58,094 bases of DNA from Thermoplasmatales archaeon. Lineage in GTDB: Archaea > Thermoplasmatota > Thermoplasmata > Methanomassiliicoccales > Methanomethylophilaceae. Positions within the stretch are counted from its first letter, which is position 1. Each line of letters opens with the position of its first letter. Under the pieces are notes generated by a model. That model was not told the DNA's origin. It did no database searches and saw only the letters and a program-made list of their open reading frames with translations. The translations under genes were made by a program, and so were the position numbers. Where the stretch lies: the NCBI GenBank assembly GCA_012520845.1, contig JAAYNL010000011.1:1-58094 (forward strand), in the 5' to 3' direction. Shown here piece after piece: positions 34,570-45,200 of the stretch.

Positions 34570-35634
34570 ATGGAAGAATCGTTCACGAAAGCCAGGGAAA
34601 TGCAGTTTCCCCGCAGCATCCTCGTCGGCCACGACACCTTGGCCCAATGCGCCGAGGTGAGCGCCGACCTGGGCTTCTTCGGCCGCGGGGCAATCATAAC
34701 GGGGGAGAAATCCAACGCCTCCGCGGGGAACGCGGTGCAGGACTTCATGACCGAAGGCGGCTACGACGTGGACACCATCGTGACCGGGGCGGCGACCATG
34801 GCCAACGTCGAGGAGATCGTCGCCAGGGTCATGGAAGAGGGCTACGGGTTCCTCCTGGCCGTGGGCGGCGGCAGCAAGATCGACATAACCAAGATGGTCG
34901 CCTCCAGGACGAGGGTGCCGTTCATAAGCGTCCCGACGACCGCTTCCCACGACGGCATCGCCTCCGGGAGGGCCTCCCTGAAATCCGACCTGGGGCCAAA
35001 GTCCGTGCAGGCCGTCGCCCCCATGGGCATCATCGCCGACACCGGCGTGATCTCCAGGGCGCCCTACAGGTACCTGGCCGCCGGTTGCGCGGACGTCATA
35101 TCCAACCTTACGGCCCTCATGGACTGGGAATTCGCCAGGAGGCTCAGGAACGAGTTCTTCAGCAGCACCGCCTACTACCTGTCGAAGCATTCCGCGGAGG
35201 CCATCATCGAGAACGCCGAGTTCATAAAGCCGGACATCGAGGAAAGCGTCTGGACCGTGATCAAGCCGATCATCATCTCCGGGACGTCGATGTCCATTGC
35301 CGGCAACTCCAGGCCGACGAGCGGCTCGGAGCACATGTTCTCCCACGCCCTGGACATACTGTACCCGGACAGGGCGCTCCACGGGGAGCAGTGCGGCGTC
35401 GGCACCATAATGATGACGTACCTGCACGGCGGGGACTGGATGAGGATAAGGAAGGCCCTGAAGGACATCGGTGCCCCGGTGGACGCCAAGGGCATCAACC
35501 TGAAGGAGGACGAGGTCGTGGAGGCGCTTTCCAAGATGCACACGATAAGGAAGGACCGTTTCACGATCGTCGGGGAGAAGGGGCTGAGCCCAGAGGTCGC
35601 GCGGGTGGTCGCGGAAACGACGCTGGTGATCTGA
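34570..35634 (+). CDS. egsA: sn-Glycerol-1-phosphate dehydrogenase
   Basis: 354 residues. It reduces dihydroxyacetone phosphate to sn-glycerol-1-phosphate, the backbone of archaeal ether lipids, and so is diagnostic for archaea. Motifs: LAVGGGSKIDITKMVA (NAD), VPTTASHDGIASGRAS with a zinc-binding Asp, and SGSEHMFSHALD plus HGEQCGVGT with zinc histidines. A TATA-like TTTATAT at 34531-34537 fits the ATG at 34570; GTG at 34555 is the alternative. Confidence 0.96.
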   Translation: MEESFTKAREMQFPRSILVGHDTLAQCAEVSADLGFFGRGAIITGEKSNASAGNAVQDFMTEGGYDVDTIVTGAATMANVEEIVARVMEEGYGFLLAVGGGSKIDITKMVASRTRVPFISVPTTASHDGIASGRASLKSDLGPKSVQAVAPMGIIADTGVISRAPYRYLAAGCADVISNLTALMDWEFARRLRNEFFSSTAYYLSKHSAEAIIENAEFIKPDIEESVWTVIKPIIISGTSMSIAGNSRPTSGSEHMFSHALDILYPDRALHGEQCGVGTIMMTYLHGGDWMRIRKALKDIGAPVDAKGINLKEDEVVEALSKMHTIRKDRFTIVGEKGLSPEVARVVAETTLVI

Positions 35635-36065
35635 TGTCCCAGCCCCCGGTGACGCTGGTCGGCAAGGGACAGGCCAGGGAAGGCCACAGGTTCTACTTCA
35701 TGGGCGACCAGAACGTCTGCGAGCCCTGCAAGCTCAAGGACATCTGCTTCAACCTCGAGGAGGGGTCCCTGTACGAAATCACCAAGGTGAGGGTGGCGGA
35801 GCACGAGTGCTTCCTGAACGAGGGCACCGTCGTCGCGGTCAACGTGGAAAAGGTGCCTTTCAGGGCGTGCGTCCCCAAGAGGTTGGCCATGGCCGGCGGC
35901 GTCATCACCTTCGAGACGCCCGGCTGCGACCGCATGGACTGCGGGAACTGGTTCCTCTGCAACCCGCCGAACATCGGCGACGGCAGGAAGGTCTCCGTGG
36001 AGAGCGTCGGGGACGGGCTGGAATGCCTCATCGGGGAATCCCGGGTCGGCGTACGCCTGATCTGA
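35634..36065 (+). CDS. UPF0179 family protein
   Basis: A 143-residue archaeal protein of the UPF0179 family. Conserved cysteines occur in NVCEPCKLKDICFNLEEG, then HECFLNEG, FRACVPKRL, CDRMDCGNWFLCNPP, suggesting a metal or Fe-S site. Function unknown. Its ATG shares one base with the egsA stop (TGATG), so it is co-translated with egsA. Confidence 0.9.
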   Translation: MSQPPVTLVGKGQAREGHRFYFMGDQNVCEPCKLKDICFNLEEGSLYEITKVRVAEHECFLNEGTVVAVNVEKVPFRACVPKRLAMAGGVITFETPGCDRMDCGNWFLCNPPNIGDGRKVSVESVGDGLECLIGESRVGVRLI

Positions 36066-36968
36066 TCAGAATCTCTCGCCGGTTATCCTCTCGTACATGG
36101 AGACGTACAGTTCGCTGACCCTCTCGACCATGTCGTCGGGCAGGGCGGGTATCGGCGGCTCTGGCCTCCCGGCCTTTCTCGCCTCCATCAACTCGGCGTG
36201 GTATCCCGTGGATCTGTAGTGCTGACGGACAATCTCCTTGCTGAGCTCGGACGGTTTCCCGGACGCCAGCTCGGCGGCGTCCCACCACCTGTCCTCGTCC
36301 AGGGTGCCGAACGTATCGATGACGGTGAGCCTACGGTCCCGGTCGTAGCCGAACTCCTTCTTGCCGTCGCAGTGGACGAGGCCGCGCTTGCCGGCCTCCC
36401 TCGCTATTATCGAATCGATCCTCAGGACGGTGTCCATCAGCTCCCCATAATCGGCGTCGGAGAGCCCGGCGATGTCCTTGGCCTCCGCCTCCGAAAGATT
36501 CCTGTCGGTCTCCTCCAGCTTCGTGGTGGCCTCAAGGTATGGGCGGGGCAGCTTATCCGCGTACCCTGGCCTGTGCCCCTTGGGGAAACCCATGGCCTCG
36601 GGTGCGATTTCCCCGGTTGCGACCCTGTCCAGCAGCGAGCCTGCGGCGTAGTGCCTGCATATTATCTCCAACGGGATGAGGTAATCCCTGGTGCCCTCGG
36701 CGATCAGGTCGTAGTCCTCTATTATCCTGAATCTCTGCACCCTCATCCTGTTCGGCGGGAGGTATTCCTTGAAGTGGGTGGCGATGCCCTCCGCCTCGAG
36801 CAGCCCGAACCAGTATTTCGCGGTCCTGCAGAGAGTCTCCCCCTTGTGGGGGATTTTCGACGGGATGATTTTGTCGAACACTGATATGTTGTCGGTGAAA
36901 ACGAATTCAAGGGTGTCCGCGTCGACGGCGTACACCTCCTTGACCTTCCCGGTCCGGATGTGCTCCAT
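36066..36968 (-). CDS. purC: Phosphoribosylaminoimidazole-succinocarboxamide synthase
   Basis: A 300-residue SAICAR synthetase for de novo purine synthesis. GKVKEVYAVDADTLEFVFTD is the ATP-binding start. PLEIICRHYAAGSLLDR, GRNLSEAE-like DRNLSEAEAKDIAG and LVHCDGKKEFGYD follow. It is the longer form with a C-terminal extension. Convergent with the UPF0179 gene, with no intervening bases. Confidence 0.96.
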   Translation of the reverse strand: MEHIRTGKVKEVYAVDADTLEFVFTDNISVFDKIIPSKIPHKGETLCRTAKYWFGLLEAEGIATHFKEYLPPNRMRVQRFRIIEDYDLIAEGTRDYLIPLEIICRHYAAGSLLDRVATGEIAPEAMGFPKGHRPGYADKLPRPYLEATTKLEETDRNLSEAEAKDIAGLSDADYGELMDTVLRIDSIIAREAGKRGLVHCDGKKEFGYDRDRRLTVIDTFGTLDEDRWWDAAELASGKPSELSKEIVRQHYRSTGYHAELMEARKAGRPEPPIPALPDDMVERVSELYVSMYERITGERF

Positions 36969-37423
36969 GCCCCCGAATCACCGGGGATTTATTATAATCC
37001 ATCTGGGGTGATTGCACGAGTGCCGCCGCGCCGGCCTAACGCGGTTTCTGCTTATCGGCATACTCATTGACGATCGGCGCTTTCCCGACCTGCCCTGGCT
37101 TTGTCCTCGAGGATTTTAATGGCGTCCAAATAATCTTTTTCAACACCCATCATAGGTTTTTATCCTTTCAAACGATTTATAGCCAAAATTCTGAATTTCA
37201 TTGCGCAACGGCGGGTTTGATTCCATAACCCAATGGGTAGGCCAGGTCTGGATTGTGAGGCATAGATTGTGGTTTTTTCCATCCGTGGCAGTTATTCGGA
37301 ATTTCCGAACGACTTAGTTTTTGTCCAATCCCCTCCCCGAATGTACTTTCAATGCGTTCGTATGGAAAACATTGTAACATGACCGTGTTTGAATCGATTT
37401 GTACCTAATGTATGCAAAGAATG
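36969..37423. other. AT-rich non-coding stretch, possibly gene remnants
   Basis: 455 bp without a convincing gene. On the minus strand there is a 60-codon frame (37198-37380) and a shorter one near 37070-37153, neither recognisable. A perfect palindrome, TTCGGAA (37295-37301), T, TTCCGAA (37303-37309), lies inside the longer frame. Composition is AT-richer than the flanks, in keeping with decayed accessory DNA. Confidence 0.4.
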
Positions 37424-38128
37424 TTAAAATAAACCGGGATGGGTGTTGCATATGGGGCAGTCATCTGAACCTACAAGGGGGATGCGCCTATAAGACCCAG
37501 ATGACAAATCGATGCTTACGAAAAAACCGACGTTCGCCGCGCCGGAACCGGAAAGCAGGCGCAGCGCCTCGGTCGCCTGCATGCCGGCCAGGGCGGACAC
37601 GGCGGTGCCGACGGAGGGGCCGCCGTACGCCCCGCCGGGTTTGAGGAAGCATTCCAGGCACGGCCTGCCGACGCAGGTCGTCGTCTGAATCAGGAAACCG
37701 TCGGCGGCCCCGTGAACCAACGGGATTCCGGAAGCGTGGCACGCGCGGTTGAGGGCGAGCCTGGCGTCGTTGTTGTCCAAACAGTCCACGGCCACGTCGC
37801 ACCCTCCCAGGACGCTTTCGAAATTGTCCTCGCCGAACCCCTCGGGCACCGTCTCGCACCCCGTCCCAGAAATCCTGGATACCCAATGTGCCAGACTGTC
37901 ACATTTCATCATTTCAGGGTTGAGGATGTGCGGGAACTGTCTGTTGAAGTCGCTTTCCGACGGGCGGTCGTAATCAATGAGGAGCAGGGTGCCGACGCCT
38001 GCCAGGGCCAGTTGCGTGGCCACGTTGCAACCCAGCCCGCCGCACCCGATAATCGCGGCCTTGGACGCGGCAATCCTCGTCTGCCCCTCGTCCCCGAACA
38101 ACGGGATTTGCCTGGAATGCCTGCCCAA
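37424..38128 (-). CDS. ThiF/MoeB/HesA-type E1-like enzyme
   Basis: A 234-residue adenylating enzyme of the E1 superfamily. The nucleotide-binding loop is IIGCGGLGCNVATQLALAGVG. The catalytic acid and Arg are in DYDRPSESDFNRQF, and the zinc cysteines are CLEC (about 155-158) and CPIC (about 226-229). Such enzymes activate the C-terminal Gly-Gly of ThiS/MoaD/SAMP-like proteins. The thiamine genes are elsewhere in the window, so thiamine, molybdopterin or SAMP roles all remain possible. Confidence 0.88.
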   Translation of the reverse strand: MGRHSRQIPLFGDEGQTRIAASKAAIIGCGGLGCNVATQLALAGVGTLLLIDYDRPSESDFNRQFPHILNPEMMKCDSLAHWVSRISGTGCETVPEGFGEDNFESVLGGCDVAVDCLDNNDARLALNRACHASGIPLVHGAADGFLIQTTTCVGRPCLECFLKPGGAYGGPSVGTAVSALAGMQATEALRLLSGSGAANVGFFVSIDLSSGSYRRIPLVGSDDCPICNTHPGLF

Positions 38129-38132
38129 GGGC

Positions 38133-38609
38133 TCACCCCAGCAGCTGCAGTACGTGTTCGGCCATCCTCTGCACGGAGGCCCACCGCACGTCGTCCCTGT
38201 TCCCTGGGAACCTGTTCATGGAAACGACGGTGTCAATGCCGTCCGTGGCCGCGACGCACACCAGGCCGACGGGTTTCCCCTCCGTCCCGCCCCCGGGGCC
38301 GGCGATGCCCGTCACCGATGCGCCAATATCCGCGCCGTAAACCCGGCGCGCGCCCTCGGCCATGGCCAAGGCCGTTTCCTCGCTGACGGCCCCATGCTCC
38401 CGCAGGGTTTCCTCTGGAACGCCGAGGATCGCCGTCTTGGATCCGTTGGAGTACACGACGGCGGAACCCATGAAATAGGCCGACGCCCCGGGATCCCTGG
38501 TCGCCAAATGGCCCGCGAGCCCCCCGGTGCAGGACTCGGCGAAGGCGACGGTCTTGCCGCCCGCGGTCAGCGCGGCGACCATCCTCGCGAGGGGCGGGTC
38601 AAGGTCCAT
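38133..38609 (-). CDS. pncC: Nicotinamide-nucleotide amidase (CinA C-terminal type)
   Basis: 158 residues. The catalytic region [25 protein letters not shown] and the nucleotide-binding [17 protein letters not shown] match PncC, which deamidates NMN to NaMN. It overlaps the upstream NMN adenylyltransferase gene by 11 nt, so both NMN-using enzymes are made together. Confidence 0.92.
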   Translation of the reverse strand: MDLDPPLARMVAALTAGGKTVAFAESCTGGLAGHLATRDPGASAYFMGSAVVYSNGSKTAILGVPEETLREHGAVSEETALAMAEGARRVYGADIGASVTGIAGPGGGTEGKPVGLVCVAATDGIDTVVSMNRFPGNRDDVRWASVQRMAEHVLQLLG

Positions 38610-39132
38610 TGACGGGTTCCCCGACGAGTTCCCTGATGCGCCCGACGCCGTCTATCTCGCCGATTACCCTGGCGACGGCGGGCGGTACGAGGGATTCCCA
38701 ATCCTCGCCCTCGAGGATGCGTCTCCTCACCTCCGTCCCCGAGTATATCTCGCGGTTGTACAGCGGCGAGTCCCTGACCTCGTAGCCGGCCTCGGCGAAC
38801 AGCCTCCTGGTGTACGGGTTGTTGGAATAGACCATGGTGAAGTGGGGGCATATGGAAACGACCTGGGCCACCCACAGCGAGTAGCGGTTGATGTCCTCGA
38901 CGGGCACGACGTAGAAATCGGTGAAACCCTCCTCGACGAGGGTCTCGGCGATCATCCTGTACCGCTCGCCGGCGGTGAACGGGTTCTGCTCCGTGTGCGA
39001 GTACTGGGCGGAACCGATGCCTATGGTCGTCTTCCTCGATTCGGACGCGACCTTCCTGATTACGTCCATGTGGCCCTTGTGCAGCGGCTGGAACCTGCCT
39101 ATTATGAGGGAGTCCTCCCCGTGACGGCTCAT
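38599..39132 (-). CDS. Nicotinamide-nucleotide adenylyltransferase, archaeal type
   Basis: 177 residues. The nucleotidyltransferase motif [14 protein letters not shown] is at about 12-25 and the second motif [15 protein letters not shown] (ISSTxxR type) near 140-155. It makes NAD from NMN and ATP. The start is the ATG at 39132; the frame remains open upstream, but archaeal homologues begin a few residues before the GRFQP motif. Overlaps pncC. Confidence 0.94.
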   Translation of the reverse strand: MSRHGEDSLIIGRFQPLHKGHMDVIRKVASESRKTTIGIGSAQYSHTEQNPFTAGERYRMIAETLVEEGFTDFYVVPVEDINRYSLWVAQVVSICPHFTMVYSNNPYTRRLFAEAGYEVRDSPLYNREIYSGTEVRRRILEGEDWESLVPPAVARVIGEIDGVGRIRELVGEPVNGP

Positions 39133-39335
39133 CGACAGGCAATGCGCAGGGGGGATTAACATGTTTCCCCGGGTCGGTCCTCCGTTCGGTAAAACGCGGA
39201 CTCGCCCCCAGGGTCGGGGCGTCGGACCCGGCGCCCGGTTAGTTTGGAATTTTTGGAAAAATTTGCATTTTTTCAAACGAATTCGTTGGTGGCGCGCCCT
39301 CTCCGGCGGGGTCGGTACGGATCGCCGCCGCGTGC

Positions 39336-40544
39336 TCAAAACGAATCGGAGACCAAAAACTTCCGGGCATGCATGTACCGAATCCCCGAATCGGTGCCGT
39401 CGCCGAACCTCTCGTCCATCGTCACCAGGAACTTGGGATATTGGTCGGGGATTTTCTCCAGGTTGCCGAACTCCCTGTCCATGTTGTCCTCGGTCAGTAC
39501 GTAGGCGCATTGGACGTAGACCCTGTCCCCGCCCCGGATGCCGACAAAGTCCACCTCCCTGCCGTCGATCTCCCCCACGTACACGTCGTACCCCCGGTTC
39601 CTGAGTTCCAGGAAAACGATGTTCTCCAGGTGTTTCCCCACGTCCCTTTCGGTGTATCCCATCATCATGTGCTTGAACCCGAGGTCCGTCAGATAGAATT
39701 TGTATCTCGGTTTGAGCAGTTTTTTGCCACGGATGTCGAAAACCCGCGCCCTCTCTATGAAATAGGCGTTCTCGAGGTGTTCGGCGTAAGCGTAGAACCT
39801 GTTCTTCCCGCCTATCCCGTCGAATTCGTCGGAAATGACGTTGTACATCCTGTTCAGGGAGGTCATGCTCCCGATGTTGTCGCAGATGAACAACACCATT
39901 CTGCGGAAAATTTCCCCGCAGCCCGGGGACCGGGGCATTACGTCGCGAACCACGATCGTCTCATAGAGGTCTTTCAGCGTTATGTACGCTATGTCCAAGG
40001 GAAGCTGGTGTGTCCAAAGCGCCGGCATCCCGCCGTACAGGAGGTATCTCTCGAAAACGTCGTCCGGGTCGCAAATGCCGTAATGCTCGTTAAACCGCGC
40101 GCACTCCCCCAACGACAGCGGGCTGACGCGGATCGAAACGTATCTGCCCGCCATCCGCGTCGCAAGTTCGGAGGACAGCGTTCCCGAATTCGACCCGGAA
40201 AGGTAGATGTTGTACCCACCCTCCTTCAGCAGGGACCTCACGACGTTTTCCCAGCCCGCGACCTCTTGCACCTCGTCTATGAAAAGCGCGTTGCGACCCT
40301 CTTTGCTGAGCCTTTTTATTTCCGAGTGCAACCCCTCGGCATCGACGATATCCACATTCCTCATGTTTTCCAAATCGATCCAAATGACGTTCGCGCCCGA
40401 CTCGACGGAATCCGCGACCATCTTCATCAAAGAAGATTTCCCACACCTGCGGACGCCCGTGAATATTTTTACGTTTGGACTCTTTTCAAGGTGTTTCAAC
40501 AGATACGCATACCTTTCCCTGGGAACAAGACCGTTGCCCGCCAT
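39336..40544 (-). CDS. AAA ATPase with C-terminal DUF4143 domain, second copy
   Basis: 402 residues. P-loop GVRRCGKSS (about 30-38), Walker B ALFIDEVQEVAGWE, sensor region YLSGSNSGTLSSELATRMAGRY, a winged helix and a DUF4143 region with GREVDFVGIRGGDRVYVQ. Same family as the protein at 5934 but clearly diverged. TATA-like TTAAATATG lies about 27 nt upstream, and five copies of GATAAAAA lie beyond that. It stands alone in AT-rich DNA, typical of an accessory gene. Function unknown. Confidence 0.88.
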   Translation of the reverse strand: MAGNGLVPRERYAYLLKHLEKSPNVKIFTGVRRCGKSSLMKMVADSVESGANVIWIDLENMRNVDIVDAEGLHSEIKRLSKEGRNALFIDEVQEVAGWENVVRSLLKEGGYNIYLSGSNSGTLSSELATRMAGRYVSIRVSPLSLGECARFNEHYGICDPDDVFERYLLYGGMPALWTHQLPLDIAYITLKDLYETIVVRDVMPRSPGCGEIFRRMVLFICDNIGSMTSLNRMYNVISDEFDGIGGKNRFYAYAEHLENAYFIERARVFDIRGKKLLKPRYKFYLTDLGFKHMMMGYTERDVGKHLENIVFLELRNRGYDVYVGEIDGREVDFVGIRGGDRVYVQCAYVLTEDNMDREFGNLEKIPDQYPKFLVTMDERFGDGTDSGIRYMHARKFLVSDSF

Positions 40545-40581
40545 GGTTCAATAACGTCGTCGTCATATTTAATCACGATAG

Positions 40582-40772
40582 TTTTTATCTATTGGATGAT
40601 ATAAAGTAATGATATTTTGATACTTTGTACAATTGAAATGATAAAAAGTCTTCAATTTCAAACATTTTTTATAATGATTTGATAAATAGTTACTGTTTTT
40701 GAATGGTTTTTATCAACGTATGGATAAAAAGTCCTCGATTCCAATCGCTTTTTGCAGACGTGGCGATAAAAA
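40582..40772. repeat. Cluster of five GATAAAAA motifs in both orientations
   Basis: The octamer occurs at 40640-40647, 40723-40730 and 40765-40772, and inverted at 40582-40589 and 40707-40714. Two copies sit in longer repeats of 22 bases (40640-40661 and 40723-40744) that agree at 19 positions. The inverted pair at 40707 and 40723 forms a palindrome with an 8-nt spacer. The cluster fills the region upstream of the ATPase gene and most likely holds its regulatory sites. Confidence 0.6.
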
Positions 40773-40813
40773 CCCACCCCATCAGACGCCGATGGTATTA
40801 TATCCGCGATAAA

Positions 40814-40843
40814 CATTTGAATAATTGTTCAAATATTCAAATG
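40814..40843 (+). promoter_or_regulatory. SmtB/ArsR-type operator
   Basis: A perfect 10-bp inverted repeat, CATTTGAATA (40814-40823) and TATTCAAATG (40834-40843), surrounds ATTGTTCAAA. It contains the TTGAA...TTCAA core of SmtB/CzrA/CadC operators. It lies between a TATA-like TATTATATC (about 40796) and the ATG at 40851, over the expected start site, so the repressor should block its own operon. Confidence 0.75.
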
Positions 40844-40850
40844 TGATAAA

Positions 40851-41195
40851 ATGGAACACGGCGGTACGCACAAAGAGCACGGCGAAATGGTCGAAAGATC
40901 CAGCGCGGGGATGCCCGACGAAAGGACCCTTGACGATATATCCGACTTCTTCAGGATGTTCTCCGACAGCACCCGCATCAAGATACTGTGGGCGCTGGAG
41001 GGTGGGGAGATGGGCGTCTGCTGCATTGCCGACGCGCTCGGGATGACCGTCTCCGCCGTATCGCATCAGTTGAGGAAGCTCCGGGACGCCCGCCTCATCA
41101 AGTCCAGGAAGGACGGCAGGAACGTGTTCTACTCCCTGGACGACGACCACGTCGAGGGGATCCTCGACATGGCCTACGAGCACATAATGGAGTGA
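40851..41195 (+). CDS. ArsR/SmtB-family zinc-responsive repressor
   Basis: A 114-residue winged-helix repressor. The recognition helix region is MTVSAVSHQLRKLRDARLI and the wing RKDGRNVFYSL. At the C-terminus Asp98, His100, His111 and Glu114 reproduce the D-x-H-x10-H-x2-E alpha-5 zinc site of SmtB. His3, His7 and His10 and the Cys57-Cys58 pair could add ligands. The following gene is a metal-exporting ATPase, 4 nt downstream, so this is the sensor of a zinc/cadmium efflux operon. Confidence 0.93.
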   Translation: MEHGGTHKEHGEMVERSSAGMPDERTLDDISDFFRMFSDSTRIKILWALEGGEMGVCCIADALGMTVSAVSHQLRKLRDARLIKSRKDGRNVFYSLDDDHVEGILDMAYEHIME

Positions 41196-41199
41196 TCCC

Positions 41200-43050
<1,851 letters not shown>

Positions 43051-43794
43051 TCATTTCACGGCGACGTAGATGTTGACGGCCCCGAGGGACCTGCTGTGGT
43101 ACCTGGCCTCGGAGAAGCCCGCCTCCAGGAGCAGTTCGACCATGTCGTCCCCGTGGGGGAACCCCTCTATCGAGGACGTGAGCCAATCGTAGGCGGGCAT
43201 CACGCCGTCGATGACCTTGCCCTTGTCGCGCCTCCTGCCCAACCAGGGGATGACCTTCCCCATGTACAGGTTGTATCCCCACAGCGCTATCCGGTTCTTC
43301 GGCTTGGCGAGCTCGGCCAGCACGGCCCTGTGCCCCGGCTTGAGGACGCGGCGCATCTCGGACAGGGCCAGGGGGATGTCGGTGACGTTCCTCAGCATGT
43401 ATCCCGACGTGACCAGGTCGAAGGACGAATCCTCATAAGGCAGGTCCAGCGCGTCGCCCACGACGAACTCCACCTCCCTTGGGAGGTCCAGCGTTCCCAT
43501 CTTCCTCTCGGCCATGGCCAGCATGCCCGGGGTTATGTCCAGCCCCGTCACCTTCCCCCCCGGGCCGACCTTCCTCGCCGACATGAATGCTATTTCCCCG
43601 GTGCCCGTGCCCACGTCGAGGACCTCGAACCCCTCGATGGGGCCGGCCTTCTTGAACATGAACCTGTGCCACCTTTTGATCATGCCAATCGACATGACGT
43701 CGTTCATCCTGTCGTAATAGGGGGCGATGTCGCTGAAGACGTCCTTGACGTAATCGCCCTTGCCCTCAAACTGGTTGCCTTTCAATTCGGACAT
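43051..43794 (-). CDS. UbiE/MenG-like SAM methyltransferase
   Basis: 247 residues. The N-terminal FSDIAPYYDRMNDVMSIGM and motif I VLDVGTGTGEIAF closely follow UbiE/MenG, which C-methylate quinones; RNVTDIPLALSEMRRVLKPG is the post-motif signature. It lies directly behind a UbiA-like prenyltransferase gene, its stop/start distance being zero, so both probably act on the same prenylated ring compound. Confidence 0.9.
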   Translation of the reverse strand: MSELKGNQFEGKGDYVKDVFSDIAPYYDRMNDVMSIGMIKRWHRFMFKKAGPIEGFEVLDVGTGTGEIAFMSARKVGPGGKVTGLDITPGMLAMAERKMGTLDLPREVEFVVGDALDLPYEDSSFDLVTSGYMLRNVTDIPLALSEMRRVLKPGHRAVLAELAKPKNRIALWGYNLYMGKVIPWLGRRRDKGKVIDGVMPAYDWLTSSIEGFPHGDDMVELLLEAGFSEARYHSRSLGAVNIYVAVK

Positions 43795-44706
43795 TCACAA
43801 CCCCGGCAGGATGGCGAACCCCACGTAATATCCTATCGCAAGCAGGGCCCCGAATATCCAATTGTGCTTGAAGGCGTAGGGCACCATCATGAAGGCGGGC
43901 CTCCCGCCGTCGGCGGCCTCTTTGCTGTTGCCGTACAGCCTCCTCCAGAAGAGCAGGGCGGCGAAGGCCAGGGCGCAGGCCGGGTGCAATACCCGGACGA
44001 TAATCAGGACGGCGAGCGCGGGGTAGCAGGCGGTGTTGAGGAAAACGTACAGGGCCATGCCGGCGCGGTGGCCGATACGGCCTGAAAGGGTGCGGATGCC
44101 CGCCTCGAGGTCGGTGTGGTAGTCCCTCATCTCGTTCCCGGAGAGCACGCCGGTGATCAGGAAGGCGTTCGGCAGCCCCAGGAGGAGGGCCTCCAAAGAC
44201 AGCTTGCCGGCCATGGCGTAGTACGTGCCGAGGGGCATCAGCATGCCCATGGCGATGAAGACGAAAACCAGGCCCAGGCCGCGGTATTTGTAGGCGATGC
44301 CGACCGTGTACGTCCCGGCGAAGGCCAGGCCCGCGATGCCGAAGAACAGGATGCCCCAGCCGATATTCCAGATCAACGGTATGCCTATGAGGGCGGTCAG
44401 GCCGAGGCATGCGAGGCCTGCCATCAGTATGGATTTTGGTTCCAGGGCGCCGGTGACGAGCTCCGGGGACCTCGGGTGGTTTTCCTCGGTGTCGATCCCC
44501 AGCTTGAAGTCGCCGTAGGTGTTGAGCAGGTTGCACGCCGACTGCAGCAATATCCCGCCGATCAGCACGAGGACAAAGACCCAGGGTACGAAAACCCCAT
44601 GGTTCAGCGCGACGACGCCTCCGAGAACGATCGGCACTACGGCACCGTGCAGCGACCATGGGCGGAAAGCGTTGTACCATCCCGCCGTGACGGGTTTGAC
44701 CTTCAT
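43795..44706 (-). CDS. UbiA/MenA-like prenyltransferase
   Basis: A 303-residue membrane protein with about nine helices. Both Asp-rich motifs are present: NLLNTYGDFKLGID (about 61-74) and NEMRDYHTDLEAGIRT (about 189-204). It attaches a polyprenyl chain to an aromatic acceptor. MenA-type alignment of the motifs and the UbiE partner suggest a lipid-soluble redox carrier, but other menaquinone or methanophenazine genes are absent from the window. TATA-like GTTATAATG lies about 30 nt upstream. Confidence 0.9.
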   Translation of the reverse strand: MKVKPVTAGWYNAFRPWSLHGAVVPIVLGGVVALNHGVFVPWVFVLVLIGGILLQSACNLLNTYGDFKLGIDTEENHPRSPELVTGALEPKSILMAGLACLGLTALIGIPLIWNIGWGILFFGIAGLAFAGTYTVGIAYKYRGLGLVFVFIAMGMLMPLGTYYAMAGKLSLEALLLGLPNAFLITGVLSGNEMRDYHTDLEAGIRTLSGRIGHRAGMALYVFLNTACYPALAVLIIVRVLHPACALAFAALLFWRRLYGNSKEAADGGRPAFMMVPYAFKHNWIFGALLAIGYYVGFAILPGL

Positions 44707-44823
44707 GGCGCCGCAATGCGCCCGACCATTATAACACGTTTCGCCGCGGGCCGGCGGCGGCGCATGCCGTCGGACGGCAAACGAAATAAACCCCCGGGGG
44801 GAATTCCGTTCAGGTGATTCCGA

Positions 44824-45138
44824 ATGGGACTCTTTGACAAAATCGAGACGGGGCTCAAAAACGTCGACAGCAAGGCCAGTCAGAAGATCGACGAGGCGAA
44901 GATCGACGTGGAGGTGCGGAAAAGGAAATCCGAGATCGAGAAGATTAAAACCGAGATCGGCGAAACCTACTACAAAGGCAGGAAAGGCGGCAAGCCTTCC
45001 CTCGAATCCGAGATGAACTCCCTTTACGACAAAATCATCGCCCTCGAAAACGAAATCAAGGACCTCGAGGAGGAAAAGGACAGGGTGATCGCCGAGGCGA
45101 AGGCCGAGCGCGAGGCGAACCGCAGGGCATCCGGCTGA
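44824..45138 (+). CDS. Small coiled-coil protein, unknown
   Basis: 104 residues, almost entirely helical and highly charged. Two heptad-like stretches (about 20-50 and 63-98) are rich in Lys/Glu, suggesting a coiled-coil dimer. A glycine turn with YYKGRKGGKPS separates them. The pattern resembles small archaeal/bacterial proteins with an N-terminal GLFDKI motif, of unknown function. An AT-rich promoter-like ACGAAATAAAC lies about 40 nt upstream. Confidence 0.75.
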   Translation: MGLFDKIETGLKNVDSKASQKIDEAKIDVEVRKRKSEIEKIKTEIGETYYKGRKGGKPSLESEMNSLYDKIIALENEIKDLEEEKDRVIAEAKAEREANRRASG

Positions 45139-45200
45139 TTCCCGGGATTCCCGCCCGGCAAACCCCTTACGTTTTATAAGGAACGGCCGTTGCCTGGTGC

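Noticed and set aside
33577-35634. 685-codon frame containing egsA
   Set aside because: It runs through the HisA-like gene and an oppositely oriented flavoprotein gene; the enzyme itself starts at 34570.
37198-37380. 60-codon minus-strand frame downstream of the ThiF-like gene
   Set aside because: No recognisable motif, no promoter, and an internal palindrome; treated as possible remnant only.
37424-38128. Assignment of the E1-like protein as thiamine-specific ThiF
   Set aside because: No ThiS or thiazole synthase gene is adjacent; MoeB or SAMP-activating roles are equally possible, so no gene symbol is given.
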